From NCBI GenBank assembly GCA_963777565.1, contig CAVZQZ010000009.1, positions 806,001-870,000 on the forward strand: DNA of 64,000 nt, written 5' to 3'. Positions within the stretch are counted from its first letter, which is position 1, and each line of letters begins with the position of its first letter. Source of the stretch: CALMEC01 sp963777565 (GTDB lineage: Bacteria > Actinomycetota > Thermoleophilia > Miltoncostaeales > Miltoncostaeaceae). A model generated the notes under the pieces. That model had not been told where the DNA came from and made no database searches. It saw only the letters and a program-made list of their open reading frames with translations. The translations under genes were made by a program, and so were the position numbers. This document shows positions 1 to 7,436 of the stretch, piece after piece.

Positions 1-681
1 AACAGCACCTCCTCGGTCATTGGTGTCTACGGCTCCGCGGAGCGTCAGCGCCCGGCGAGGATCGGCAAGGGCAAGAGCGCCCGCCTGGGCCTGCAGTGGT
101 CGCAGGTCTCCCGTCTCGGCAACCCCCTCATCAACGAGGTCATCATTCCGCTCGGCCGTAAGGACAAGTGGAACGTGACTAGTCCGGCAGATGACGGGCA
201 GTTCGGTGGGCACTACGCCAAGCCCGAGCTCGCCGCGGCGATCAACCTGCTGTTCCCGGGGGCCGTCAACGCTCCAGAGACGAACCGCAAGGACCTCGTC
301 ACGATTCTGCTCAAGGGGCTTCCGCCCGGAAACCCGACCGGCCTCGTCAACCAGATCGGCAACGCGCCGAGGATCGCAGACCTCCTGCGACTCAACCTGG
401 CGATCCCGCCGGCGGCCACCCCCAGCCGCCTCGGCGCGGTCGGTGGCGACGCTGCCGGATACCCCAACGGCCGGCGCCTCGCCGACGATGTCGTCGACAT
501 CTCCGAGAAGGCGGTCGGCGGTGCCCTCGCGCCCCTGTTCGGCCTGCCGGCTCCGACGGCGAACGCCGCGAAGCTCGGTGACGGCGTCGACACGAACGAC
601 CAGGCGTTCCTGTCGAGCTTCCCCTACGTCGCGACCCCGCTGTCGGGCTTCGACGTGAAGCACCCGCGGCCCGCCTTCTAG
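1..681 (+). CDS. DUF4331 family protein, C-terminal part
   Basis: The reading frame is open from base 1, so only the last 226 residues are in the window. The visible part holds the hallmarks of DUF4331: a VSRLGNPLINEVIIPLG segment near the start, DLVTILLKGLP in the middle, LRLNLAIPP, then GYPNGRRLADDVVDI and LGDGVDTND before a terminal FPYVATPLSGF. The biochemical role of DUF4331 is not established; members are usually exported. It is followed on the same strand by a TPR protein and a NicO transporter, which suggests a shared metal- or envelope-related locus. A strong hairpin directly after the stop codon probably limits read-through. Confidence 0.9.
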   Translation, partial: NSTSSVIGVYGSAERQRPARIGKGKSARLGLQWSQVSRLGNPLINEVIIPLGRKDKWNVTSPADDGQFGGHYAKPELAAAINLLFPGAVNAPETNRKDLVTILLKGLPPGNPTGLVNQIGNAPRIADLLRLNLAIPPAATPSRLGAVGGDAAGYPNGRRLADDVVDISEKAVGGALAPLFGLPAPTANAAKLGDGVDTNDQAFLSSFPYVATPLSGFDVKHPRPAF

Positions 682-695
682 GCACCGCGTCACCC

Positions 696-725
696 GTGTG
701 GGGGCCGCCTCCCCGGCCCCCACAC
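696..725 (+). terminator. Hairpin between DUF4331 gene and TPR gene
   Basis: Perfect 12-bp arms (696-707 and 714-725, GTGTGGGGGCCG and its complement) enclose a 6-nt loop, 14 bases after the DUF4331 stop. There is no T-run, as is common for high-GC actinobacterial terminators. It may end the upstream transcript or attenuate the downstream one. Confidence 0.65.
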
Positions 726-743
726 ACAACCCTTCGAGATCAC

Positions 744-2039
744 ATGAAGCGCAGGCTCATCCCGATCATCTCCGTCGCGGCCGCGGCGATCGCCGCGTTT
801 GCGATCGCCGCGGCCGTTCTCGACCGTGGGCGCGCCGCCCCGCCCCGGGTTCCGGTGACGGTGGCGACGAGCGCCGCGGGCCTCGTCAGCCAGGCGCAGG
901 AGCGACTCCGGCAGGCGCCGGACGACGTTCGCGCCCTCGCGACCCTCGCGTCCGCGTCCCTGGAGCGCTTCCGCGAGACCGGCGACGCGAGCTGGTACGC
1001 GAAGACGCAGCAAGCGGCCGATCGCGCGCTCGTCCGCGACCCGAACGACGTCGAGGCGCTCGATGCCTCGGCGTCGCTCGCGAACAGCCGCCACCGGTTT
1101 GTCGAGGGCCTGCGGATCGCACGGCGGAGCATGGCGATCGGGCCGGATCGGTTCGCGCCGCTCGGGATCGCCGCCGACGCCCTGATCGAGCTGGGGCGCT
1201 ACGGCGAGGGGTTCGCCCTTGTCGAGCGTCGCCTCGCGCTGCGTCCCGACGGCGCCTCGTACAGCCGCGCCTCCTACGCCGCCGAGCTTCGTGGCGACCG
1301 GGCGCTCGCGATCGAGCTGATGTCGCTCGCGGTCGACGCGACCCGGGCGGGCAGCGAATCGCGCGCCTGGACACGTGTCGAGCTCGGCAAGCTCCACCTC
1401 GGCTCGGGCGACATCGCGGCGGCCGAGCGCGAGATGCGCCAGGCATTGCGTGAGCGCCCGGACGACCCCCGCGTGCTCGCCGGTCTCGGCCAGGTGCTCA
1501 TCGCCCGCGGGCGGCTCGACGAGGCGGCGGACCGGTATGGCCGGGCTGTCGAGTTGATGCCGCTGCCCGAGTACGCCGCGGCCCTCCACGAGATCGCTCA
1601 GGCTCGCGGGGACCGCCAGGGCGCCGCGGGCGACCTCGAGCTGCTCGACGGGGTGGAGCGGCTGCTCACCGCCAACGGCGCCCGGGTTGACCTGGAGCGG
1701 GCGCTGATCGACGCCGATCTGGGCCGCACCGGTCCGGAGGCGATCGCGCGAGCACGCGCTGCGCGCGCCCTGCAACCCGGGATCCTGGGCGACGACGCGC
1801 TCGGCTGGTCGCTCACCCGTGCCGGTCGATGCGCCGATGGCCTCAGCTACGCCCGGGCCAGCCTACGGCTCGGCACCCGCGACGCACGACTGCTCTTCCA
1901 CGCCGGGGCAGCCGCACGCTGCGCTGGCGAACGCGCCGACGCGGCCCGCTACCTCGAGCAGGCCCTTGAGCTCAACCCTCATTTCTCGGTGCGCTGGGCG
2001 CCGGTCGCCAAGCGGATGCTCGCGGAGGTCACCGCATGA
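744..2039 (+). CDS. Tetratricopeptide-repeat protein with N-terminal membrane anchor
   Basis: A 431-residue protein starting at ATG 744. Residues 5-25 are a hydrophobic signal anchor (IIPIISVAA-type, Ala-rich). The rest is a helical array of TPR units, recognisable from repeated patterns such as ALATLASASLERF, ALDASASLANSRHRF and AEREMRQALRERPDDPRVLAGLGQVL. TPR arrays bind partner proteins, here probably on the outer face of the membrane. The stop codon overlaps the next start as ATGA, so it is translationally coupled to the NicO transporter and may assist it. Its ligand cannot be read from the sequence. Confidence 0.85.
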   Translation: MKRRLIPIISVAAAAIAAFAIAAAVLDRGRAAPPRVPVTVATSAAGLVSQAQERLRQAPDDVRALATLASASLERFRETGDASWYAKTQQAADRALVRDPNDVEALDASASLANSRHRFVEGLRIARRSMAIGPDRFAPLGIAADALIELGRYGEGFALVERRLALRPDGASYSRASYAAELRGDRALAIELMSLAVDATRAGSESRAWTRVELGKLHLGSGDIAAAEREMRQALRERPDDPRVLAGLGQVLIARGRLDEAADRYGRAVELMPLPEYAAALHEIAQARGDRQGAAGDLELLDGVERLLTANGARVDLERALIDADLGRTGPEAIARARAARALQPGILGDDALGWSLTRAGRCADGLSYARASLRLGTRDARLLFHAGAAARCAGERADAARYLEQALELNPHFSVRWAPVAKRMLAEVTA

Positions 2040-3511
2040 GGCGCTTCGTGATCGTCGCAACCGTGCTGTTGGGCCTCCTCATCCCGGCTCTCGCCGCGGC
2101 GCATCCGCTCGGAAACTTCACGAGCAACACCTACGTGAGGGTCGAGCCGTCCGGCGGCGAGGTATACGTGCGCTACGTCGTCGACCTTGCCGAGATCCCG
2201 ACGCTGCGCGAGCGCAGCCGGGTCGACGCGGCGGGCGGGCTCGCCGCATACGCGATCGAGCAGGCTCGCGATCTCGCGGGACACCTCGACGTGCGCGCAT
2301 CCGGCCGGCGACTCACACTCCTGCCGGCCTCGCAGGAGGCCGCCTACAACCGTGGCGCCGCGGGGCTCGACACGCTCCGGATCGCCGTGTGGTACCGCAC
2401 TCAGGGGCCGGTGGCCGCGGGCCCCGTCGAGGTCCGCGACGGCAACTTCGCGGGCCGGCGCGGCTGGCACGAGCTCGTCGTGCGTGCGTCCGCAGGTGCG
2501 CGGGCCGACTCCGCAACGGTTCCCGCCGACGACGTGACCAACGAGCTTCGCACCTACCCCGCCGGCCTGACGTCGAGCCCGCTCGACGTGCGGGAGGCGC
2601 GGTTCACGCTCACGCTCGGCACCGGCCAAGGGAACGTCGACCTGAGCGGCTCCGGCGCCGCGAAGGCGGCCGACAACGGATTCCTCTCCGGCCTGGCAGA
2701 GCGCGACCTGTCGGTCGGCGTCGTCCTCGTTGCGCTTCTGCTCGCCATGGGCTGGGGGGCGCTGCACGCGCTCTCCCCGGGGCACGGCAAGTCCATGATC
2801 GCGGCGTACCTGGTGGGATCGCGCGGCACCGCCCGGCACGCGTTCATCCTCGGCGCATGCGTGACGGTCACGCACACCCTCAGCGTCATCGGGCTGGGGC
2901 TGCTCACGCTGTGGGCGTCGGAGCTGGTCCTCCCGGAGACCGTCTTCGCGTGGGTCAACCTCCTCGCCGCCATCCTGGTCGTCGGGATCGGCCTGTGGGT
3001 GGTGGGGCTGCGGGTTCGCGCCTGGCGTGCGCAACACGCAAGTTCCGTCGGGGCCCACCACACTCATGACCACGATCACCTCCACTCCGACGGTCACTCG
3101 CATGACCACCACCACGGTCACTCACACGACCACGCGGCTCACGAGCACCACCATCATGGCGAGGGCGCCCATGGCCACTCGCACGCACCGCCGGCCGACG
3201 TGTCGGTCCGTGCCCTCGCGGCGGCCGGGGTCTCCGCGGGCCTCCTGCCCTGCCCCTCGGCGATGGTGCTGATGCTCGGGGCGATCTCACTCGGGCGCGC
3301 CGCGTACGGCCTCGTCCTTGTTGTGGCGTTTTCGCTCGGGCTCGCGGTGGTGCTGTCGGGGATCGGCCTGCTGTTTCTCTATGCCCGCCGGTTCATGGAT
3401 CGCCTTCCACTCGGCGGGCGGATCGCCAATGCGGTCCCCGTCGTCTCGGCGATCGTCATCGTCGGCCTTGGCCTGATGTTGACGGCCCGCGCCGTGCCCG
3501 CCCTGATGTAG
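2036..3511 (+). CDS. NicO-type nickel/cobalt transporter with His-rich loop
   Basis: A 491-residue membrane protein. A signal peptide ends near AAAHPLGNF; the mature N-terminus (HPLGNFTSNTYVRVEP) is the extracytoplasmic domain typical of this family. The transport core follows: ALHALSPGHGKS near residue 242, which carries the His/Gly motif of NicO/RcnA proteins, then helices around ILGACVTVTHTLSVIGLGLL. A His/Asp-rich loop spans about residues 341-385 and is expected to bind Ni or Co. The final helices contain SAGLLPCPSAMVLMLG. The start overlaps the TPR gene stop (ATGA). Direction of transport (uptake or efflux) is not decidable from sequence. Confidence 0.9.
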   Translation: MRRFVIVATVLLGLLIPALAAAHPLGNFTSNTYVRVEPSGGEVYVRYVVDLAEIPTLRERSRVDAAGGLAAYAIEQARDLAGHLDVRASGRRLTLLPASQEAAYNRGAAGLDTLRIAVWYRTQGPVAAGPVEVRDGNFAGRRGWHELVVRASAGARADSATVPADDVTNELRTYPAGLTSSPLDVREARFTLTLGTGQGNVDLSGSGAAKAADNGFLSGLAERDLSVGVVLVALLLAMGWGALHALSPGHGKSMIAAYLVGSRGTARHAFILGACVTVTHTLSVIGLGLLTLWASELVLPETVFAWVNLLAAILVVGIGLWVVGLRVRAWRAQHASSVGAHHTHDHDHLHSDGHSHDHHHGHSHDHAAHEHHHHGEGAHGHSHAPPADVSVRALAAAGVSAGLLPCPSAMVLMLGAISLGRAAYGLVLVVAFSLGLAVVLSGIGLLFLYARRFMDRLPLGGRIANAVPVVSAIVIVGLGLMLTARAVPALM

Positions 3512-3577
3512 CCGGTTCACGCTCCGCGCGACACCGCGCAGGCAGCCAACAAGACGCTGCAGCTCGAGCGTTTTCGG

Positions 3578-4351
3578 TCAGGCGATCGGAACCGGCGCGG
3601 CCGGGCGGGCGCGCCGCTCGATCCGCGCCGGATCGAAGCCGGCCGGCAGCTCCAGGTCGTGCTCCGCGAGCAGTCGGGCGCTCCCAAGGATCCGGCCGCA
3701 AGCGCCGTCGGCGACGATCCGGCCGGCCGACAAGATCACCGCCCGCTCGCACAGCTCGGCCGCGAACGGCAGATCGTGGGTCACCACGAGCATCGTCCGG
3801 TCGATCGTGGCCAGCACGTCCAGGAGCTCGCGCCGCGCTCGCGGGTCGAGGTTCGCCGACGGCTCGTCCAGCACGAGCAGCGCAGGATCCATCGCCAGCA
3901 CCGTGGCGATCGCCACGCGCCGCCGCTCGCCCATCGACAGCTCGTGGGGCGCACGGTCGATCGCGTCGAGCATCCGCACCGACGCCAGCGCCCGCTCCGA
4001 TCGCTCCCACGCCTCGTCGCGCGTGGCGCCGAGGTTCATGGGCCCGAAGGCCACGTCCTCCCGGACGGTCGGCATGAACAGCTGGTCGTCCGGATCCTGG
4101 AACACGAGGCCGACGCGTGCCCGCAGATCGCGGACCGTCTTGTCGGTGACCGTGAACCCGGCGACCTCGAGATGGCCGGACCCGCGAAGCAGCGCATTGA
4201 GGTGCAGCATGAACGTCGTCTTGCCGGCGCCGTTCGGCCCCAGGATGGCGACGCGCTCGCCGTGTCCGACCTGCAGCGTGAGCGCGTCGAGGGCGCGCCG
4301 GCCGTTGGGATAGTCGTACGTCAGGTCGCGGACGTCGACGATGCAGCTCAT
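3578..4351 (-). CDS. cbiO: Cobalt/nickel ECF transporter ATPase CbiO
   Basis: A 257-residue ABC ATPase that powers the energy-coupling-factor cobalt/nickel importer. Walker A (GPNGAGKTT) lies at residues 38-46, the Q-loop region at VFQDPDDQLF near 83-92, the signature LSMGERRRV near 138-146 and Walker B LLVLDEPSA near 158-166, followed by the switch His in VVTHDL. The signature deviates slightly (LSMGE instead of LSGGQ), which is common in ECF ATPases. The start overlaps the cbiQ stop as ATGA. It is the last gene of the fur-cbiM-PDGLE-cbiQ-cbiO operon and the only transporter subunit here with an unbroken frame. Confidence 0.92.
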   Translation of the reverse strand: MSCIVDVRDLTYDYPNGRRALDALTLQVGHGERVAILGPNGAGKTTFMLHLNALLRGSGHLEVAGFTVTDKTVRDLRARVGLVFQDPDDQLFMPTVREDVAFGPMNLGATRDEAWERSERALASVRMLDAIDRAPHELSMGERRRVAIATVLAMDPALLVLDEPSANLDPRARRELLDVLATIDRTMLVVTHDLPFAAELCERAVILSAGRIVADGACGRILGSARLLAEHDLELPAGFDPARIERRARPAAPVPIA

Positions 4352-5132
4352 CGGGGCACCTCGACCATCACCCGGAGGCCGACGAGTCCAATCGCGATGG
4401 CGCTCAGGAACAGCGCATCCGCCCGACGGAACGCGAGCGTCGACATCGCCGGCATGGTGCCCGAGTAGCCGCGCGCCAGCATCGCGAGGTACACGCGCTC
4501 GCCGCGGCGGTAGCTGCGCAGGAACATCGCGCTCGCGACGCGTCCGACGGCGCCCGCCTGGAGCGCATGACGGGGACGGTATGCGCGCGCGACCAGCGCG
4601 GTGCGCATGCGCTGCAGCTCGTCGACGATCACGAAGAGGTAGCGGTACATGAAGGCCGCGATCAGGGTGAACAGCCGCGGCACGCGGAGCAGGTCGAGCG
4701 CACGCAGGACGTCGGGGAACCCAGTCGTCGCCCCGAGCAGCACTGCGCTGACGGTGCCGATCGTCGCCTTCGCCGCCACCGCGCCGAGCACCTCGAGCCC
4801 GGCCTCGCTGACGGTGAACGGCCCGACGCTCCAGCTCGCCCCGCCGTGACGGACGAACGGCACGAACGCGGCGACGAAGAGGATCAGCGGCAGCACCGCC
4901 CGCGCCCGCCGCCAGATGACCGCGGCGAGATGCGCGCCACCGCGGCGACGGCGACGAGCGTCGCCCCGCAGGCGGCGTAGACCGGCCAGCGCGCGAGGGG
5001 TGCGGAGACCGCGACGACGGTCACGGACAGCAGCCCGAGCAGCTTGGCGCGCGGGTCGAGCCGGTGGATCGGGCTGGTCGAGGAGCCGGCGAGCCCGATC
5101 GCCTCAGGCTGTGAGCCACACAGTCCGCTCAT
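4348..5132 (-). pseudogene. cbiQ: ECF transporter membrane subunit CbiQ, one frameshift
   Basis: Two frames together encode a complete CbiQ. The N-terminal part starts at ATG 5132 and contains HRLDPRAKLLGLLSVTVVAV, the classic CbiQ opening. The C-terminal part contains the coupling region ALVARAYRPRHALQAGAV and YLAMLARGYSG, where CbiQ/EcfT carries its conserved Ala-Arg-Gly helices. The frames meet at about 4922; one extra G in a G/C run would restore a roughly 260-residue protein. The start overlaps the PDGLE stop and the stop overlaps the cbiO start (both ATGA), the coupling of a functional operon. I therefore suspect an assembly indel, but a true frameshift cannot be excluded. Confidence 0.8.
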
Positions 5133-5453
5133 GCCGCCGGACGGCCCGCCGTCGCGGCGCGCCTGCGCACGAGGACGCCGATGCCGATCGCCAGCGCCGT
5201 CACGCCGAGGGTGCCGACGAACCCGGCGAGGCCGGTCGCGAGGCGCGGGTCGTCGATCCCGGGAAGGCGTAGCCGGGGATCGGCGACTTCTCCTGGATCC
5301 GGTGGGGCGTTTCCGTTGGAGGAACCTCTTCGATTCGGCGACCTTCTCCAGCCCGTCGGGCGACCTCGACGCGTAGGGGGACGCGCCGAATGCGAGTCCG
5401 ACCGCGAGGGCGAGTGCGACGACGACGAAGAGCTTCACGGAGACGCGCTTCAC
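5129..5453 (-). pseudogene. PDGLE-domain cobalt-transport protein (CbiN-like), two frameshifts
   Basis: The gene starts at GTG 5453, one base after the cbiM stop. Residues 1-43 give a signal/TM segment (KLFVVVALALAVGLAFG) and the diagnostic SPDGLEKVAES. The frame then shifts near 5325 to give TPHRIQEKSPIPGYAFPG, and again near 5258 to give IDDPRLATGLAGFVGTLGV with a final TM helix, ending in an ATGA overlap with cbiQ. The corrected protein would be about 108 residues, as expected for the small PDGLE/CbiN partner of CbiM. Three frames in 325 bp indicate either decay or an error-prone assembly stretch. Confidence 0.75.
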
Positions 5454-5454
5454 G

Positions 5455-6143
5455 TCAGGCCTCCTCGGCGACGGGCACGTGGGGGACGCGCGGATGCGAC
5501 TGCGCGAACCCGGGGACGGCGAGCAGGTCGGGGCGCGTGGCGAGCACCGCGCTCACGGCGCCGACGGTGACGACGGCCTCGCCGAGGCCGATCAGGGCGT
5601 GCACGCCGAGCATGGCCGGCAGGACGGTCGCCGAGCGGGACGGTGCCCGAGATCGCGAGCTCGAGCGAGGTCGCGGTGGCGCCGAGCATCACGGCGAGCC
5701 AGGCGCCCGCTCCGGCGGCGATCAGGAGCGTGCTGCGGCGACGCGGCAGCACGCGCAGCACCCCGCCGACAAGCAGCCCGACCAGCAGGGCACCGACGAC
5801 GCCCATGTTCAGGACGTTGGCGCCGAGCGCGGTGACGCCGCCGTCGGCGAAGACGAAGGCCTGCGCGGAGATGACCACGGCCATCACGAGGCAGGCGAGC
5901 CAGGGCCCGAGCAGGATCGCCGCGAGGCCCGCGCCGAGGAAGTGGCCGCTCGTGCCGCCCGCGACGGGGAAGTTGAGCATCTGCGCGGCGAAGATGAACG
6001 CGGCGGTCACGCCGAGCAGCGGGACCCGCCGCTCGTCGATGCGACGAGCCAGCCCGGCGCAGCCCGTAGGCCACCGTCGCGACCGATGCGGCGCCCGTGA
6101 CCGCGGCGACGTCGCCGCTCAGGAAGCCGTCAGGGATGTGCAT
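5455..6143 (-). pseudogene. cbiM: Cobalt/nickel substrate-binding subunit CbiM, two frameshifts
   Basis: CbiM binds the Co or Ni ion through its extreme N-terminus. Here it starts MHIPDGFLSG at ATG 6143 behind a GAGGAGC ribosome-binding site, and His2 of the mature metal site is present. The frame shifts at about 6055, after VAYGLRRA, to LARRIDERRVPLLGVTAAF, runs through AAQMLNFPVAGGTSGHFLGA (metal-site His in SGHFLG), and shifts again at about 5645 to TVLPAMLGVHALIGLGEAVV, ending VPVAEEA. The corrected length, about 230 residues, is normal. The start lies inside the 3' end of fur, so both are co-transcribed. Confidence 0.8.
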
Positions 6144-6660
6144 GTTCGCTCCTCGTGGAGGCACCGATCGTCGAGCAGCGGGGGCATTGCCCGGCGATCG
6201 GGAAGTGGGTGAAGCTGGCCTCGAAGCCCGTCGCCTCTCGGATCGCGTCGCGCGCGGCGTCCAGCATGTGGGCGCCCACCTCGACAACTGATCTGCAGTC
6301 GTCGCATACCAGGAACTCTCGGTCGCGGTCGGTCGCGAGCGCGTACCGGCCGGGGCCGTGCCCGAGGTGGACGTGCCGCACGATGCCGAGCGCCTCGAGG
6401 GTCTCCAGGTTGCGGTAGACGGAGGTGAGATCCGACCCGGGAAGACGTTCGGCGATCGTAGTCGCCAGAACCTCGGCCGTGCGCGGCTCGTCTACGTCGA
6501 AGAGCGCGCTCAGGAGTTGGTGGCGGGCGGCGGACAGCCGATGCCCTCGCGCCCGGAGCGCCTCGACGGCGCCGTCAACCGAGTCGATGGGGAGCGGCGG
6601 CGCACCACGGTTCAGCGTCAACGGAAGACCTCGTCGGGCGAGTCGAGGGTGGATGCACAC
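6130..6660 (-). CDS. Fur-family metal-responsive repressor
   Basis: A Fur/Zur/Nur-type regulator of up to 176 residues. A winged helix spans roughly residues 28-95 (GHRLSAARHQLLSALF ... DLTSVYRNLETLEALGIV). The dimerisation domain carries VHLGHGPGRYAL, the structural zinc pair CDDC, and CPRC near the end, plus ASFTHFPIAGQCP, where Fur proteins place metal ligands. Its 3' end overlaps cbiM by 14 bp, so it heads the cobalt/nickel transport operon and probably represses it when metal is plentiful. The 6660 GTG has no ribosome-binding site; TTG 6621, seven bases after GAGG, is a plausible alternative start. Which metal it senses is inferred from context only. Confidence 0.88.
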   Translation of the reverse strand: MCIHPRLARRGLPLTLNRGAPPLPIDSVDGAVEALRARGHRLSAARHQLLSALFDVDEPRTAEVLATTIAERLPGSDLTSVYRNLETLEALGIVRHVHLGHGPGRYALATDRDREFLVCDDCRSVVEVGAHMLDAARDAIREATGFEASFTHFPIAGQCPRCSTIGASTRSEHAHP

Positions 6661-6776
6661 TCATTCGAACGACCCGCTGCTGCGGATCACTCGCAATAAG
6701 CGCGCGCGTCGCCCTCGGACCGGAGCACCCGGGAATTGCCGGGAATCGCCGAGTCCCAGCGGTAGGCTCACGCAAC

Positions 6777-6850
6777 GGGCGTGTAGCTCAGCTGGTCAGA
6801 GCAAGGGACTCATAATCCCCGGGTCGCAGGTTCGAGTCCTGCCGCGCCCA
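6777..6850 (+). tRNA. tRNA-Met (CAU), intact
   Basis: A complete cloverleaf: acceptor GGGCGTG/CGCGCCC with discriminator A6850, D-stem GCTC/GAGC, anticodon loop CTCATAA (anticodon CAT), T-stem GCAGG/CCTGC with loop TTCGAGT. The first pair of the anticodon stem is an A-C mismatch. It reads as elongator Met, although a CAU tRNA-Ile2 cannot be excluded. CCA is not encoded. Its 3' half is the parent of the Met-type fragments at 14691, 21290, 25750 and 35350, which marks it as an integration target. Confidence 0.93.
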
Positions 6851-6954
6851 TTCCCCGTGATCCCCCTTCACGTAAGAGATCACGCTCCAACGGACAATCC
6901 CGCGACACCGGAAGTCCTGCTCGGGGGTCAACGCAGGGGTCAACAACTCGGGGG
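6851..6954 (+). repeat. Repeat module T, copy 1, abutting the tRNA
   Basis: The sequence directly 3' of the tRNA (TGATCCCCCTTCACGTAAG, then GCGACACCGGAAGTC) recurs in diverged form at 29349-29452, again directly after a tRNA-like 3' end. It ends with paired GGGTCAAC boxes 12 bp apart (6925 and 6937). Confidence 0.6.
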
Positions 6955-7227
6955 AAGGGGCACCATTTCCTCTTCGGCCGCTGTTCTGTTGCAGGGCGCG
7001 CCCATGCTCCCCGCCTCGACATACGCATCGTGGTCGAGCGGGGAAGCTTGAGCGGGCGAGCCCAGGCGGACCTGATGACGAACGGGGCAAACGAGACCCA
7101 GGACAACCTTGGGACCTCGTGTGGGAGACTCATCGGCCTCGCGCGTTCCACATCAGAAGGAGCAGTCGATGAACGGGACACCCGCGTGGACTCGTGGTGC
7201 TGGCCACCCGAATTAAAGAAGCTGCTC
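6955..7227 (+). repeat. Repeat module P, copy 1, upstream part
   Basis: It begins CACCATTTCCTCTTC and continues CGCCCATGCTCCCCGCC, both shared with copies near 10441, 20995 and (reverse strand) 26880-27130. It leads into the 64-codon ORF at 7228. No promoter could be recognised. Confidence 0.55.
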
Positions 7228-7422
7228 ATGACGAACACACCCCACGAACCCGAGGACCGGAAGCCTCAGCAGCGGGTCCGGATCATCCTGCCGAGGGAGG
7301 TCTGCGCCACCCCAGAGGAGACGGCGAAGCTCCTCCACCGAGCGATCGTGGACGCGGTGGCGGAGGTGAGGCAGGAGCGTGCTGCGTCGGACTCGACGCA
7401 GCCGGGACACCCCTCGAGTTGA
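7228..7422 (+). CDS. 64-residue protein of repeat module P, unknown function
   Basis: A small acidic/basic protein beginning MTNTPHEPEDRKPQQRVRII and continuing LPREVCATPEETAKLLHRAI, then VDAVAEVRQERAASDSTQPG. It has no signal peptide or TM segment. The first half recurs as MTNPARELGEQRPEKPIDII at 21132, as a start-less copy at 10570 and as MTNTSHGAREQGPQKRIRII on the reverse strand at about 26968. Conservation of the reading frame through diverged DNA supports a real protein. This is the only copy with a complete C-terminus. The ribosome-binding site is weak (AAAGAAG about 8 bases upstream). I do not recognise the family. Confidence 0.55.
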   Translation: MTNTPHEPEDRKPQQRVRIILPREVCATPEETAKLLHRAIVDAVAEVRQERAASDSTQPGHPSS

Positions 7423-7436
7423 GGAGGCGGGTGGCG

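Noticed and set aside
690..1775. Long reverse-strand ORF over the TPR gene
   Set aside because: High-GC shadow frame, rich in Arg/Gly/Ala, without a start site or domain; the forward TPR gene explains the DNA.
1979..3121. Long reverse ORF over NicO
   Set aside because: Shadow frame: the forward strand encodes a complete transporter with family motifs.
6788..7090. Reverse-strand ORF ending in DSNLRPGDYESLALTS
   Set aside because: This peptide is the antisense translation of a tRNA gene, a familiar annotation artefact; the same applies to reverse frames over 14594-14875, 20718-21386 and 25411-26424.
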